A stretch of DNA of 48,012 nucleotides from Planctomycetaceae bacterium (GTDB lineage Bacteria; Planctomycetota; UBA1135; GCA-002686595): positions 1 to 48,012 of the forward strand of contig WGMC01000019.1 of assembly GCA_016125265.1 (NCBI GenBank), written 5' to 3'. Position 1 is the stretch's first letter. Every line of letters starts with the position of its first letter. The translations under genes and the position numbers were made by a program. The notes under the pieces were generated by a model. That model had not been told where the DNA came from and did not search any database. It worked only from the letters and a program-made list of their open reading frames with translations. Shown in pieces: positions 9,098 to 19,746 of the stretch.

Positions 9098-10549
9098 ATG
9101 GCAACCATCACCGCAGGGGCTGCGACCCTCGACAACACGGGTGACGATCCGCGGGTGCGCGCGCCCCTCATCGTCGGCAACAACGACTACACGACGATCA
9201 CCGATCGGGTGTGTGCGGTCGTGGAGGACCCCAAGGTCCGCAAGGCGTGGCTGATCGCCTTCCTGACGGCGGTGTCGCTGACGGGCATGCTCTTTGCCCT
9301 GGTCGGCTACCTGATCGTCACGGGTGTCGGTGTGTGGGGCAACCAGATCCCGGTCGCCTGGGGCTGGCCCATCGTCAACTTCGTGTTCTGGGTCGGCATC
9401 GGCCACGCGGGCACGCTGATCTCGGCGATCCTCTACCTGTTCCGCCAGAACTGGCGCACCAGCATCAACCGGTTCGCCGAGGCGATGACGATCTTCGCGG
9501 TCGTCTGCGCCGGCCTGTTCCCGGGCATCCACGTCGGCCGCGCCTGGCTCGCGTACTGGTTGTTCCCGATCCCGAACCAGATGCTGATGTGGCCGCAGTT
9601 CCGCAGCCCGCTGCTGTGGGACGTGTTCGCGGTCGGCACCTACGCGTCCGTGTCGACGGTGTTCTGGTACATGGGCATGATCCCGGACCTCGCCACCATC
9701 CGGGACCGCGCGAAGCACCCCGTGCGCCGCTTCGTCTACGGCCTCTTGGCCGTGGGCTGGCGCGGTTCGGCGCGCCACTGGCACCGCTACGAGCGCGCGT
9801 ACCTGTTGATGGCCGCGCTGGCGACCCCGCTGGTGCTCTCGGTGCACACGATCGTGTCCTTCGACTTCGCCGTGTCCCAGCTCCCGGGCTGGCACACCAC
9901 GATCTTCCCCCCGTACTTCGTGGCGGGGGCCATTTTCTCGGGCTTCGCGATGGTGGTGACCCTCGCCATCCCGGCGCGGGCGTACTTCGGGATGAAGGAC
10001 ATCATCACGATGCGCCACCTCGAGAACATGAACAAGATCATCCTCGCCACGGGGATGATGGTGGGATACGCCTACGCGATGGAGTTCTTCATCGCCTGGT
10101 ACGGCGGGAACGAGTTCGAGCAGTTCGCCTTCATCAACCGCGCCACGGGTCCCTATGCCTGGGCCTACTGGATCATGGTGAGCTGCAACGTGATCTCGCC
10201 CCAGCTCTTCTGGTTCAAGAAGCTGCGCACCAGCATCCCGGTGATGTTCGTGCTCGCGATCTTCGTGAACATCGGCATGTGGTTCGAGCGCTTCGTGATC
10301 ACGATCAGCACGCTGAACCGCGACTTCCTGCCCTCGAGCTGGGGCTACTTCCGGCCGACGCTCGTCGACATCTGCATGTTGATCGGCAGCTTCGGGCTGT
10401 TCTTCACCCTGTTCCTCCTCTTCCTGCGCTTCCTGCCCATGATCGCGATGGCCGAAGTGAAGTCGATCCTCCCGCGGCCGGCGGCACACCCGGGCAACGA
10501 CCATTCCTCCTCCAGCCACACTTCCCCTAGCCACTCGGAGCTCCACTGA
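9098..10549 (+). CDS. actC: Alternative complex III subunit ActC, NrfD-like quinol-oxidising membrane protein
   Basis: This 483-residue integral membrane protein belongs to the NrfD/PsrC type, with about ten hydrophobic segments beginning at [20 protein letters not shown]. The [18 protein letters not shown]-terminus and the [20 protein letters not shown] helix are typical of ActC. The family binds quinol near the cytoplasmic iron-sulfur subunit. An AGGAAG ribosome-binding site precedes the ATG. The C-terminal tail is Ser/His-rich. It sits in canonical order between actB and actDE. Confidence 0.93.
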   Translation: MATITAGAATLDNTGDDPRVRAPLIVGNNDYTTITDRVCAVVEDPKVRKAWLIAFLTAVSLTGMLFALVGYLIVTGVGVWGNQIPVAWGWPIVNFVFWVGIGHAGTLISAILYLFRQNWRTSINRFAEAMTIFAVVCAGLFPGIHVGRAWLAYWLFPIPNQMLMWPQFRSPLLWDVFAVGTYASVSTVFWYMGMIPDLATIRDRAKHPVRRFVYGLLAVGWRGSARHWHRYERAYLLMAALATPLVLSVHTIVSFDFAVSQLPGWHTTIFPPYFVAGAIFSGFAMVVTLAIPARAYFGMKDIITMRHLENMNKIILATGMMVGYAYAMEFFIAWYGGNEFEQFAFINRATGPYAWAYWIMVSCNVISPQLFWFKKLRTSIPVMFVLAIFVNIGMWFERFVITISTLNRDFLPSSWGYFRPTLVDICMLIGSFGLFFTLFLLFLRFLPMIAMAEVKSILPRPAAHPGNDHSSSSHTSPSHSELH

Positions 10550-10577
10550 ACGGCCCTAGCCGTCCACGAGGCACACC

Positions 10578-11831
10578 ATGAATCCGATGGAAGACAAACT
10601 GCGTTGGCTCGAGAAGGCGGGGGACGCCGACCAGGAGGCGCCCCAGGAGCTGCACGGCCTTCTGGCCGAGTTCGAGACGCCCGAGGCCCTGCTCGAGGCC
10701 TGCACCAAGGTGCGGGACGCGGGTTACAAGAAGTGGGATGCCCTGACCCCGTTCCCGGTGCACGGGATCGACGAGGCCATGGGCATCCGGATGACGATCC
10801 TGCCGTGGCTGTCGCTGGGCGCGGGCCTTACGGGCCTGATGATCGCGTTCGCGCTGCAGATCTTCACGAACGGGATCGACTACAAGTTCCTGATCAGTGG
10901 CAAGCCGTTCATCAGCGTGCCCGCGAACATCCCGGTGGCGTTCGAACTGACCGTGCTCTTGGCGGCGTTCACGACGTTCTTCGGGATGATGATCCTGAAC
11001 TTCCTGCCGGAGCTGTTCCACCCGCTGTTCCGCGCCAAGCGCTTCCCGCGCATGACCGCGGACCGCTTCGGCATCTACATCGAGTCGAAGGACCCGCTGT
11101 TCAACCGCCAGCAGGCCGAGCTGATGTTCTCGCGCCTCGGCGCCAGCGCGCTCGAGCCGGTGCTCTCGCCGACGAAGCGCGCGCCGCTTCCGGGCGTGAT
11201 CCACGGTGTCGGCCTGACCCTGACCCTGGTGGCGCTGATCCCCGTGGCCCTGGCCGTGAAGTCGCGCTTCTCCAAGTCGGACCAGCCGCGCATCCACATC
11301 ATCCAGGACATGGACTTCCAGGAGAAGTACAAGACGCAGACGGCGCACCCCCTGCTGTACCAGGGCGCGGCGTCGATGCAGCCGGTGGCCGGCACGATCC
11401 GGCGCGGTGATCTGCGCGAGGACGGCCACCTCTACCGCGGCATGGCGGGGGACGAGTTCGCGCGCGGATTCCCCATGGCCCTGACGCAGGAAATGTTGGT
11501 GCGCGGCAAGCAGCGCTTCAGCATCTATTGCGCTGTGTGCCACGGCGCCACCGGTTACGGCGACGGTCTGGTGGCGCAACGGGCCGAGGCGCTGGCCGAG
11601 GGCACCTGGGTGCCGCCGTTGTCGCTGCACGAGGCGGTGGTACTCGACCAGGCCGAGGGCCAGATCTTCAACACGATCACCCACGGCATCCGCACGATGA
11701 AGCCCTATGGCTCCCAGATCGACGTGCAGGACCGCTGGGCGATCGTCGCCTACGTCCGTGCCCTGCAGCGCAGCCAACGCGCGACCCTGACCGACGTGCC
11801 GCCCGACGTGCGCGCCCAGCTCTCCCAGTGA
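10578..11831 (+). CDS. actDE: Fused alternative complex III subunits ActD-ActE (DUF3341 plus monohaem cytochrome c)
   Basis: The 417-residue protein joins two subunits that are separate in Rhodothermus marinus. Residues 24-170 match ActD: an N-terminal soluble part (ELHGLLAEFETPEALLEA, DALTPFPVHGIDEAMG), then two membrane helices at about 73-97 and 122-145. A third helix at about 206-227 leads into a C-terminal cytochrome c domain with haem motif CAVCH (318-322), probable Met374 ligand (GIRTMKPYG) and a terminal helix (WAIVAYVRALQRSQ). The third helix replaces the lipid anchor of a free ActE. The sequence is continuous through the junction, so the fusion is not an assembly frameshift. The monohaem domain should deliver electrons to the caa3 oxidase. 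Confidence 0.92.
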   Translation: MNPMEDKLRWLEKAGDADQEAPQELHGLLAEFETPEALLEACTKVRDAGYKKWDALTPFPVHGIDEAMGIRMTILPWLSLGAGLTGLMIAFALQIFTNGIDYKFLISGKPFISVPANIPVAFELTVLLAAFTTFFGMMILNFLPELFHPLFRAKRFPRMTADRFGIYIESKDPLFNRQQAELMFSRLGASALEPVLSPTKRAPLPGVIHGVGLTLTLVALIPVALAVKSRFSKSDQPRIHIIQDMDFQEKYKTQTAHPLLYQGAASMQPVAGTIRRGDLREDGHLYRGMAGDEFARGFPMALTQEMLVRGKQRFSIYCAVCHGATGYGDGLVAQRAEALAEGTWVPPLSLHEAVVLDQAEGQIFNTITHGIRTMKPYGSQIDVQDRWAIVAYVRALQRSQRATLTDVPPDVRAQLSQ

Positions 11832-11877
11832 CGCGCCGCGCCGCGACCCCCCCGAACAACGACGCACCCGTTCCAAC

Positions 11878-13140
11878 ATGCAGCACGCGATCACCGCACC
11901 CCTGAAGGTCGAGCAGGTCAACCTGCCGGGCAGCACCCTTGGGATCAGCACCAAGGCGATGCTGATCGGCCTGGTGACCATCGGCGCAGGGTTTTTGCTC
12001 GACCTCATGGCGGGTCCGAAGGGCCTGTACCACTTCGCCCACGCCTACTTGCTGGGTTACTTCTTCTGCCTGACGATCGCCCTGGGGGCCCTGATCTTCG
12101 TCTGCTTGCAGCGGCTGACGAAGGCCGGTTGGAGCGTGGTGGTGCGGCGCCTCGCGGAAATCGTGGCCGGCACGATGCCCGCGCTCGCGATCCTGGCGAT
12201 TCCGGTGCTTGTCTTCATGCACCAGCTCTACCCGTGGACCCACGAAGAGCTGGTCGCCAACGACGCGATCCTCCTTGGCAAGAGCGCGTACCTCAACACA
12301 CCGTTCTTCCTGGTCCGGGTGGCGATCTACTTCGCCGTGTGGATCTTCATCTCGCGCTCGATGCTCAGCCTCAGCGTGCGCCAGGACGACAGCGGTGACC
12401 TGGCCCTGACCCACAAGGCCGAGCGCCTCAGCGCGCCCGCGATCATCCTGTTCGCCCTGACGATCACGTTCGCCGGATTCGACCTCCTGATGTCGCTGGA
12501 CCCCCACTGGTTCAGCACGATCTACGGGGTCTACGTGTTCGCCGGCTCGATGATCGGCTTCCTCTCCGTCGCGATCCTCGGTGTCAAGTTCCTCCAGAGC
12601 CGCGGTGTGCTGCGGGACGTGGTCACGGTCGAGCACTTCCACGACCTCGGCAAGCTGCTGTTCGGCTTCACGATGTTCTGGGGTTACATCGCGTTCAGCC
12701 AGTTCCTCCTGATCTGGTACGCGAACATCCCGGAAGAAACGATCTGGTACGAACACCGGATGAGCCACGGCTGGGGCTGGGTGTCCCTGGCGCTGCTGTT
12801 CGGGCACTTCGTTCTGCCGTGGTGCGGTCTTCTGTCCCGCCAGGTCAAACGCGCCGAGAAGGGCCTCGTGTTCTGGGCTGCCTGGCAGCTCGTGATGCAC
12901 CTGGTCGACATGTACTGGCTGGTGATGCCCGCGCTCAACCTGGCGCACGGCCAAGAAGGTGGCCCCGGTTACGCCCCCGCGGTGCACTCCGGCTTCCCGC
13001 TGCACGTCCTCGACGCGCTCTGTGTACTGGGCTTTGTCGCCCTGTTTGTCGGTTTGATCCTGCGCTCCATGCGCGGCGTCAGCCTGGTGCCACTCAAGGA
13101 TCCGCGTCTCGGCGAGGCCCGCGCTTTCCACAACTTCTGA
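11878..13140 (+). CDS. actF: Alternative complex III subunit ActF
   Basis: The 420-residue polytopic membrane protein has about ten helices and is related to ActC. It carries ActF-type landmarks such as GPKGLYHFAHAYLLGYFFCL and FAGFDLLMSLDPHWFSTIYG, plus WQLVMHLVDMYWLVMP. In this family it sits beside ActC in the membrane and may contribute to proton handling. It starts 46 nt after actDE and ends 24 nt before the small membrane protein gene, in the usual ACIII order. Confidence 0.92.
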   Translation: MQHAITAPLKVEQVNLPGSTLGISTKAMLIGLVTIGAGFLLDLMAGPKGLYHFAHAYLLGYFFCLTIALGALIFVCLQRLTKAGWSVVVRRLAEIVAGTMPALAILAIPVLVFMHQLYPWTHEELVANDAILLGKSAYLNTPFFLVRVAIYFAVWIFISRSMLSLSVRQDDSGDLALTHKAERLSAPAIILFALTITFAGFDLLMSLDPHWFSTIYGVYVFAGSMIGFLSVAILGVKFLQSRGVLRDVVTVEHFHDLGKLLFGFTMFWGYIAFSQFLLIWYANIPEETIWYEHRMSHGWGWVSLALLFGHFVLPWCGLLSRQVKRAEKGLVFWAAWQLVMHLVDMYWLVMPALNLAHGQEGGPGYAPAVHSGFPLHVLDALCVLGFVALFVGLILRSMRGVSLVPLKDPRLGEARAFHNF

Positions 13141-13164
13141 TCCGAGCGATCTAGGAGAAATCCC

Positions 13165-13458
13165 ATGGCAACCCAAGAAGACGACCTGCCGGTAGGTGTG
13201 CTCAGCGTGATCGGCATGGGCAGCTTGCTGTTCACGCTGGTGACGGTGATCCTGATCGTCGGCCTTTACAGGCACGGCGAAAGCGCCGAGTTCGAACGCA
13301 AGGTGGTGGAGTTGCCCTACACCGTCGTGGAGTCGAACCGCGCCACCGGCGAGCAGCGCCTTTCCAGTTACGGCTGGGTGGATCGCGAAGCCGGTCGGGT
13401 CCACATTCCCATCGACAAAGCGATGGGGATGATCGTCAACGAGTCCCAAAAGCGCTGA
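13165..13458 (+). CDS. Small single-span membrane protein of the ACIII-oxidase cluster
   Basis: The product has 97 residues. One membrane helix spans about residues 13-33 (SVIGMGSLLFTLVTVILIVG). A C-terminal part on one side of the membrane contains YGWVDREAGRVHIPIDKAM. That last motif resembles short accessory proteins found in respiratory clusters of planctomycetes and related groups (recalled, not searched). It has one of the clearest ribosome-binding sites in the window (AGGAGA at 13153-13158), suggesting high expression. It could be an accessory subunit of ACIII or of the oxidase. No haem or metal motif is present. Confidence 0.8.
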   Translation: MATQEDDLPVGVLSVIGMGSLLFTLVTVILIVGLYRHGESAEFERKVVELPYTVVESNRATGEQRLSSYGWVDREAGRVHIPIDKAMGMIVNESQKR

Positions 13459-13505
13459 ACCTGGACACCTGTCCCGAAAACCCCGGCCCACGAGCCCCTC
13501 TCACC

Positions 13506-14408
13506 ATGTCGTCACGATCCATCCAAAGCTGCACTTGGTCCCGACCGGCCCTCGTTCTGTGCGCGCTTCTCGGTGGGTTCGTCGGCGGAGCCGACGCGCA
13601 GTTCCGCGCGGATGAGGTGCCGCGGCAGTTGGAAGGGGTGGGCGTCGTGCAGAAGATCGGCGAGCAGGTGCCGCTGGACCTGGCTTTTGTCGACGCGGAG
13701 GGCAAGGCCGTGCGCCTCGGCGACTACTTCGAGGCCGGTCGTCCCGTCCTGTTGACGCTGAACTACTCGAACTGCCCGCAGCTTTGCATCCTGCAGCTCG
13801 ACGAGTTGGCGGCGCGGCTCGGGAAACTCGACTGGACGGCGGGCGACCAGTTCCAGGTGCTGACCGTCAGCATCGACCCCGAAGAGACCCCCGCCCAGGC
13901 CAAGCGCAAGCAGGACCTGTACGCCCAGCGCTACAACCGCGCTGGCTCCGAGGGCGGCTGGAACTTCCTGGTCGGCAAGCAGCCCGAGATCACGGCGCTC
14001 ACCGAGGCCGTCGGTTTTGGCTACCGCTTCGATCCGGAGTCCGGCGAGTTCGCCCACGACGCCGCCCTGATGGTGTTGAGCCCGACGGGTGTCGTATCGC
14101 GCTACGTGTTCGGTGTCCTGTACGACGACGTGGCGCTGCGCTTTTCGCTGATCGATGCATCGGAAGGCAAGCTCGGCTCCATCTCCGACAGCTTCATGAT
14201 GCTGTGCTTCCAGTACGACCCCAACAGCGGCAGCTACGTCATGGCCGCCCGGCGCGTGATGGCCATCGGCGGTGCCATCACCGTGCTGATGTTGGGTGGC
14301 CTCCTGTTCTTCCTGTCCCGCTTCCGTCCCGGCGGCGGTCCTCCCCAAGGCGATTCCACGGCAGCCTCCAGCGCCGCGCAGCGGGCCACCCCGGCCCAGG
14401 CGACCTGA
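13506..14408 (+). CDS. sco: SCO1/SenC-family copper chaperone with C-terminal membrane anchor
   Basis: This 300-residue exported thioredoxin-fold protein helps insert copper into the CuA centre of cytochrome oxidase. The N-terminus is a signal peptide ending near GGADAQ. The copper ligands are visible: Cys90 and Cys94 in NCPQLC, and His184 in EFAHDAAL. The core contains VLTVSIDPEETP, typical of the family. Unlike most SCO proteins the membrane helix is near the C-terminus (about 256-278), followed by an Arg/Pro/Ala tail. It lies 3 nt before coxB, the subunit it should metallate. Confidence 0.92.
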   Translation: MSSRSIQSCTWSRPALVLCALLGGFVGGADAQFRADEVPRQLEGVGVVQKIGEQVPLDLAFVDAEGKAVRLGDYFEAGRPVLLTLNYSNCPQLCILQLDELAARLGKLDWTAGDQFQVLTVSIDPEETPAQAKRKQDLYAQRYNRAGSEGGWNFLVGKQPEITALTEAVGFGYRFDPESGEFAHDAALMVLSPTGVVSRYVFGVLYDDVALRFSLIDASEGKLGSISDSFMMLCFQYDPNSGSYVMAARRVMAIGGAITVLMLGGLLFFLSRFRPGGGPPQGDSTAASSAAQRATPAQAT

Positions 14409-14411
14409 GCG

Positions 14412-15428
14412 ATGAGTTTCCACCCCTTGAGCGCCCTTCTGGCCGCGCAGGCGACCCAAACGCCCCGCGAGGGCAACATCTTCTTCCCCGCGGAGGCCTC
14501 CACGGTCGCCCGGGGACTGGATGACATCTTCTACTTCATCCTCTGGGTGTCGATCGTCTCGTTCGTGATCGTCATCGCGGTGGCGGCCATGTTCGTCTTG
14601 CGCTACCGCCAGCGCGAGGGACACCGCGAAGAGAAGACTGCGACCCACGGCCTGGGACTCGAGTTGACCTGGACGATCATCCCGACCGTGCTGATGGCGG
14701 TGATGTTCTTCGCGGGCTTCAAGGGTTTCCTCGGCCTGCGCCAGGCGCCCCAGGATGCCGAAACGGTGTTCGTGGAGGGCCAGATGTGGAACTGGAACTT
14801 CCGCTACGCGAACGGCGCCCAGAGCCAGGAGCTGGTGGTGCCCGTCGGGCGCCCGATCAAGCTGGTGATGAGCTCCGTCGATGTGCTGCACAGCCTCTAC
14901 ATCCCGGCCTTCCGGGTGAAACAGGACGTGGTGCCCGGGCGCTACACCAGCCTGTGGTTCGAGGCGATTCAGGAGGGCACCTTCCACCTGTTCTGCACGG
15001 AGTACTGCGGCACGAAGCACTCGACGATGATCACGAGTGTGCGTGTGCTGCCCGAGGCCGCGTACCAGGCCGAGATCAAGGAGCTGGCCAACTTCATCGA
15101 CCGTCTGCCGCCGGTCGAGGCGGGGGAGCGGGTCTTCAACATGAAGGGCTGCACCCAGTGCCACAACATCACGACGGAGTCGCGGCTCCAGAGCGGCGGA
15201 GGTCCCGGCCTTGCCAACGTTGCGAAGCTCATCGCCGAGGGCGGCCAACAGAAGTTTGCCGACGGCTCCAGTGTCGCGGCGGACGAGCAGTACGTCCGGG
15301 AGTCGATCCTAGTCCCCAACGCGAAGATCGTGTCCGGCTACCCTGCGATCATGACCGCCTACCAGGGCCGGATAAGCGAAGACGAGCTGCGTGTCCTGAT
15401 CGAATACATCAAGTCCCTCGGCAACTGA
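14412..15428 (+). CDS. coxB: Cytochrome c oxidase subunit II with fused cytochrome c domain (caa3 type)
   Basis: The 338-residue protein has two N-terminal membrane helices (about 38-63 and 84-105), then the CuA cupredoxin domain. CuA ligands are His160, Cys195, Cys199, His203 and Met206 in [12 protein letters not shown], and the aromatic WNWNF patch is present. A C-terminal cytochrome c domain carries CTQCH (247-251) and a likely methionine ligand in YPAIMTAY. The fused haem domain receives electrons from the ActDE cytochrome, so no soluble cytochrome c is required. Confidence 0.95.
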   Translation: MSFHPLSALLAAQATQTPREGNIFFPAEASTVARGLDDIFYFILWVSIVSFVIVIAVAAMFVLRYRQREGHREEKTATHGLGLELTWTIIPTVLMAVMFFAGFKGFLGLRQAPQDAETVFVEGQMWNWNFRYANGAQSQELVVPVGRPIKLVMSSVDVLHSLYIPAFRVKQDVVPGRYTSLWFEAIQEGTFHLFCTEYCGTKHSTMITSVRVLPEAAYQAEIKELANFIDRLPPVEAGERVFNMKGCTQCHNITTESRLQSGGGPGLANVAKLIAEGGQQKFADGSSVAADEQYVRESILVPNAKIVSGYPAIMTAYQGRISEDELRVLIEYIKSLGN

Positions 15429-15438
15429 ACACAACGCC

Positions 15439-17145
<1,707 letters not shown>

Positions 17146-17153
17146 GATCTCCG

Positions 17154-18065
17154 ATGTCCACCACTCCCCACACAGCAGGCGTGGCCGCGGCCCCCCAGCA
17201 CGGTGCGCATGTACACGGTGCACACGCACACGGCGACCAGGCCCACGGAGGTCACGGCGATCACGGGCACCACAACCCGGACGTCGCGCACCACTTCGAC
17301 ACGGCGAACCAGCAGTTCGACGCCGGAAAGTTGGGCATCTGGGCCTTCCTGGTCACGGAAGTCCTGTTCTTCTCAGGACTGTTCTGTGCCTACTCGATCT
17401 GGCGCAACCTGAATCCCGAGGTCTTCCTCTACGCGCACCACTACCTCGACACCACCCTGGGCGCCACCAACACGGTGGTGCTGCTGTTCTCGTCGCTCAC
17501 GGCCGCCTGGGCCGTGCGCTGCGCCCAGCTCAACCAGAAGAAGGGGTTGGTGCTGTGCCTTTCGCTGACGCTCCTCTGCGCCTTCGGCTTCTTGGGAGTC
17601 AAGTACGTCGAGTACAGCCACAAGCTGCACGACGGCATCGGCTGGGGCACGGCGTACCAGCCCCACAATCCGAAGCTCTTCTCCGAGCTGTCGCCGAGTG
17701 GGCACTACCTCAACGGCCGCTACGTGTCCGAGATCGCCGCCGAGCGCAACCTCGGCATCGACGGCGTGCCGTACGCGGAGCTGGACAACGCCGGCAAGTT
17801 CCAGATCGCCGAGCAACTTCGCCCCGAGTTCCTGCCGGAGCCGGTCAAGGTGCGCACGTTCTTCGGCATCTACTACGGCATGACCGGCCTGCACGGTGTG
17901 CACGTCGTGGGGGGGATCCTGGTGTTCGTGTGGCTGTTGATTCGCGCCCTGAAGGGCCAGTTCCACGCTGGATACTTCGGCCCCGTGGACTACGCTGCGC
18001 TCTACTGGCACCTGGTGGACCTTGTGTGGATCTACCTGTTCCCCATGCTGTACCTGATCCACTGA
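17154..18065 (+). CDS. coxC: Cytochrome c oxidase subunit III with His-rich N-terminus
   Basis: The ATG at 17154 gives 303 residues. Thirteen of the first 47 residues are histidine (for example HGAHVHGAHAHGDQ), an unusual extension. The body matches subunit III: KLGIWAFLVTEVLFFSGLF, TTLGATNTVVLLFSSLTAAW, and GMTGLHGVHVVGG with YWHLVDLVWIYLFPMLYL at the end. A soluble insertion of roughly 75 residues (about 165-240) separates the middle helices. The His-rich segment could bind copper or another metal, but this is unproven. It overlaps no neighbour and lies 8 nt before coxD. Confidence 0.93.
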   Translation: MSTTPHTAGVAAAPQHGAHVHGAHAHGDQAHGGHGDHGHHNPDVAHHFDTANQQFDAGKLGIWAFLVTEVLFFSGLFCAYSIWRNLNPEVFLYAHHYLDTTLGATNTVVLLFSSLTAAWAVRCAQLNQKKGLVLCLSLTLLCAFGFLGVKYVEYSHKLHDGIGWGTAYQPHNPKLFSELSPSGHYLNGRYVSEIAAERNLGIDGVPYAELDNAGKFQIAEQLRPEFLPEPVKVRTFFGIYYGMTGLHGVHVVGGILVFVWLLIRALKGQFHAGYFGPVDYAALYWHLVDLVWIYLFPMLYLIH

Positions 18066-18073
18066 GGCGAGTC

Positions 18074-18430
18074 ATGTCCAACGCACACGAGCACAACGAC
18101 ATCTCCCACGTGGCGCCCGTCAAGGTGCTGCTCGGGGTCTTCGGAGCCCTCATCTTCCTCACGGTCCTGACCGTGGCGGCGGTCTTTGTGGACCTCGGGC
18201 CCCTGAACATCTGGATCGCCATGGGCATCGCCACCGTCAAGGCGCTGCTGGTGGCTCTCTTCTTCATGCACTTGGCCTACGACCGCCCGTTCAACGGGAT
18301 CGTGTTCATGGCCGCGCTGGTGTTCTCCGGGCTGTTCGTCTCGATCGCGTTGCTCGACTCGCGCGAGTACAAGAAGAACGTCGACGACTTCCGCGCGGTG
18401 ACGCCGCTTTCGATCCCCGCCGGCAAGTGA
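18074..18430 (+). CDS. coxD: Cytochrome c oxidase subunit IV-like small membrane protein
   Basis: The 118-residue protein has three hydrophobic helices (about 16-40, 47-66 and 75-94), including KALLVALFFMHLAYD, the hallmark of the prokaryotic subunit IV/CyoD group. A His-containing N-terminus (AHEHNDISHVAP) precedes them. It probably supports assembly or stability of the oxidase. Its stop overlaps the GTG of the following gene (GTGA at 18427-18430). Confidence 0.9.
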   Translation: MSNAHEHNDISHVAPVKVLLGVFGALIFLTVLTVAAVFVDLGPLNIWIAMGIATVKALLVALFFMHLAYDRPFNGIVFMAALVFSGLFVSIALLDSREYKKNVDDFRAVTPLSIPAGK

Positions 18431-19176
18431 GCCCCCTTGGGGTCCGTGCCCCTCGATCCCCGTTGCAGCCCGAAAATCCCCACGACTGGTCCGAGGCCAA
18501 GCAGGCGGACGTCAGCGGGTTCGGGCTGAAACTGTTCCTCGCGGGGCTCTCCTTCCTGTTCGCCGCGACCATCGTCGGCTACGTGGTGGTGATGTTGGGA
18601 GGGTCGGACACCGAGTGGCCGACCGGCGGGACGCCGACCTACGAAGAAGCCGTGCGCGGCGTGCCGCCCGGAGCGCCCGATACCGCCGCCGCGACCCGTG
18701 TAGGCACGCTGCGGCAACCCGCGGCCGTGGAAGCAGTGCCGACGCTGTCTGGCTCCGTCTGGTTGGGGCTTGCGGGCGCCACTGTGCTGATGCTCGCGAG
18801 CAGCGTCACGATCGGCGCGGCGTACCGCGCGCTCCGGCGAGGGCAGGGCAAGCGCTTCCTGCGGTTCTTGATTGCGACCCTGGCCCTCGGCGCCGTGTTC
18901 TTGGTCGCGCAGGTCTTCAACTGGTTCCAGTTGGCGGCCGAGTTGCCCCTCGCGGAAGGAGGCCTGCGGAGCGCGACCTTCTACTTGATGACCGGTACCC
19001 ACGCACTGCACGTGGTGGGGGGGCTCGTTCCGCTCGGCATCGTGGTGCACCGGGCTATCGCGGGCCGATACTCGGTCGAACGCTGGGTCGGGGTCCGCAA
19101 CGTCGCGTGGTACTGGCACTTCCTCGACGTCGTCTGGGTGCTGATGCTCGTGGCGATGTGGGCCGTCGGGCACTGA
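18427..19176 (+). CDS. Second subunit III-like haem-copper oxidase protein
   Basis: This 249-residue polytopic protein starts at a GTG overlapping the coxD stop. The C-terminal half resembles subunit III: FYLMTGTHALHVVGGLVPLG and VAWYWHFLDVVWVLMLVAMW repeat the HALHVVGG and YWHFLDVVW signatures. A first helix (about 32-55) is followed by a roughly 50-residue soluble stretch. With coxC already present, this is a second member of the family in one operon. It may act in assembly or replace part of subunit III. It ends the cluster. Confidence 0.82.
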   Translation: MSPLGVRAPRSPLQPENPHDWSEAKQADVSGFGLKLFLAGLSFLFAATIVGYVVVMLGGSDTEWPTGGTPTYEEAVRGVPPGAPDTAAATRVGTLRQPAAVEAVPTLSGSVWLGLAGATVLMLASSVTIGAAYRALRRGQGKRFLRFLIATLALGAVFLVAQVFNWFQLAAELPLAEGGLRSATFYLMTGTHALHVVGGLVPLGIVVHRAIAGRYSVERWVGVRNVAWYWHFLDVVWVLMLVAMWAVGH

Positions 19177-19253
19177 TCCCCGTCGGTCCGCCGCACCCCG
19201 CCGCGCGACTTCGGCATCGGACGCGGTCGATCCACGTCGCGATGCGCTAACGC

Positions 19254-19357
19254 GATGGGCCGGGCCTTCAGCCCGGGCCGGTGCTGCCGCAATACCTGGG
19301 GCGTTGCCCCAGGCTACGATCGGACGGGGCGTTGCCCCTATCGGACGCGCGTGCGTC
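19254..19357. repeat. Palindrome-rich repeat unit, copy A
   Basis: The unit begins atgggccgggccttcagccc and contains cctggggcgttgccccagg and ggggcgttgcccc, each able to form a hairpin. It is nearly identical to the unit at 19596-19698. Such 'ggcgttgcc' and 'ttcagcc' palindromes are recalled as dispersed elements in planctomycete genomes. Confidence 0.8.
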
Positions 19358-19513
19358 TCGCACGGGACGCGACGCGCGCAGCACGATGGACGTTTCGATT
19401 CGGCGCACCCTGCGGTTGTGGACGACCTGCACGGCGCCAGCGTGCACGCCGCACATTGCGATGCCGTCCGCTGGCACCAACGGCGCCCCTAAGCGCCAAC
19501 GGCGCGGCCCATA

Positions 19514-19590
19514 GTAGCCTGGGGCAACGCCCCAGGTTTCGTCGAGAGAGAGGTGCAAGGGCTGAAAGCCCGCCCCATCGCAACGTGCCA
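19514..19590. repeat. Partial inverted copy of the palindromic unit
   Basis: The sequence agcctggggcaacgccccag at 19514 is the reverse complement of the core of copies A and B. It is followed by gggctgaaagcccgcccc, a variant of their ttcagcc hairpin. It sits between the two direct copies in opposite orientation. Confidence 0.7.
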
Positions 19591-19595
19591 ACGGC

Positions 19596-19698
19596 ATGGG
19601 CCGGGCCTTCAGCCCGGGCCGGTGCTACCGCAAGACCTGGGGCGTTGCCCCAGGCTACGATCGGGCGGGGCGTTGCCCCTTTCGGACGGTCGTGCGTC
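19596..19698. repeat. Palindrome-rich repeat unit, copy B
   Basis: This is the second direct copy, matching 19254-19357 with only scattered substitutions and a one-base length difference. It retains the cctggggcgttgccccagg hairpin. Confidence 0.8.
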
Positions 19699-19746
19699 GG
19701 TGAAAGTGCTGTCGAGCACCCGCGCACGCCGCTCGCGTCCGTCGGG

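Larger units (their letters stand above)
19177..19746. other. Convergent intergenic region filled with palindromic repeats
   Basis: This 570-bp spacer separates the end of the oxidase operon (plus) from the end of typA (minus). No coding sequence is credible in it. It contains two direct copies of a ~104-nt unit, a partial inverted copy between them and several smaller palindromes. Its hairpins may stop transcription from both sides. Confidence 0.75.
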
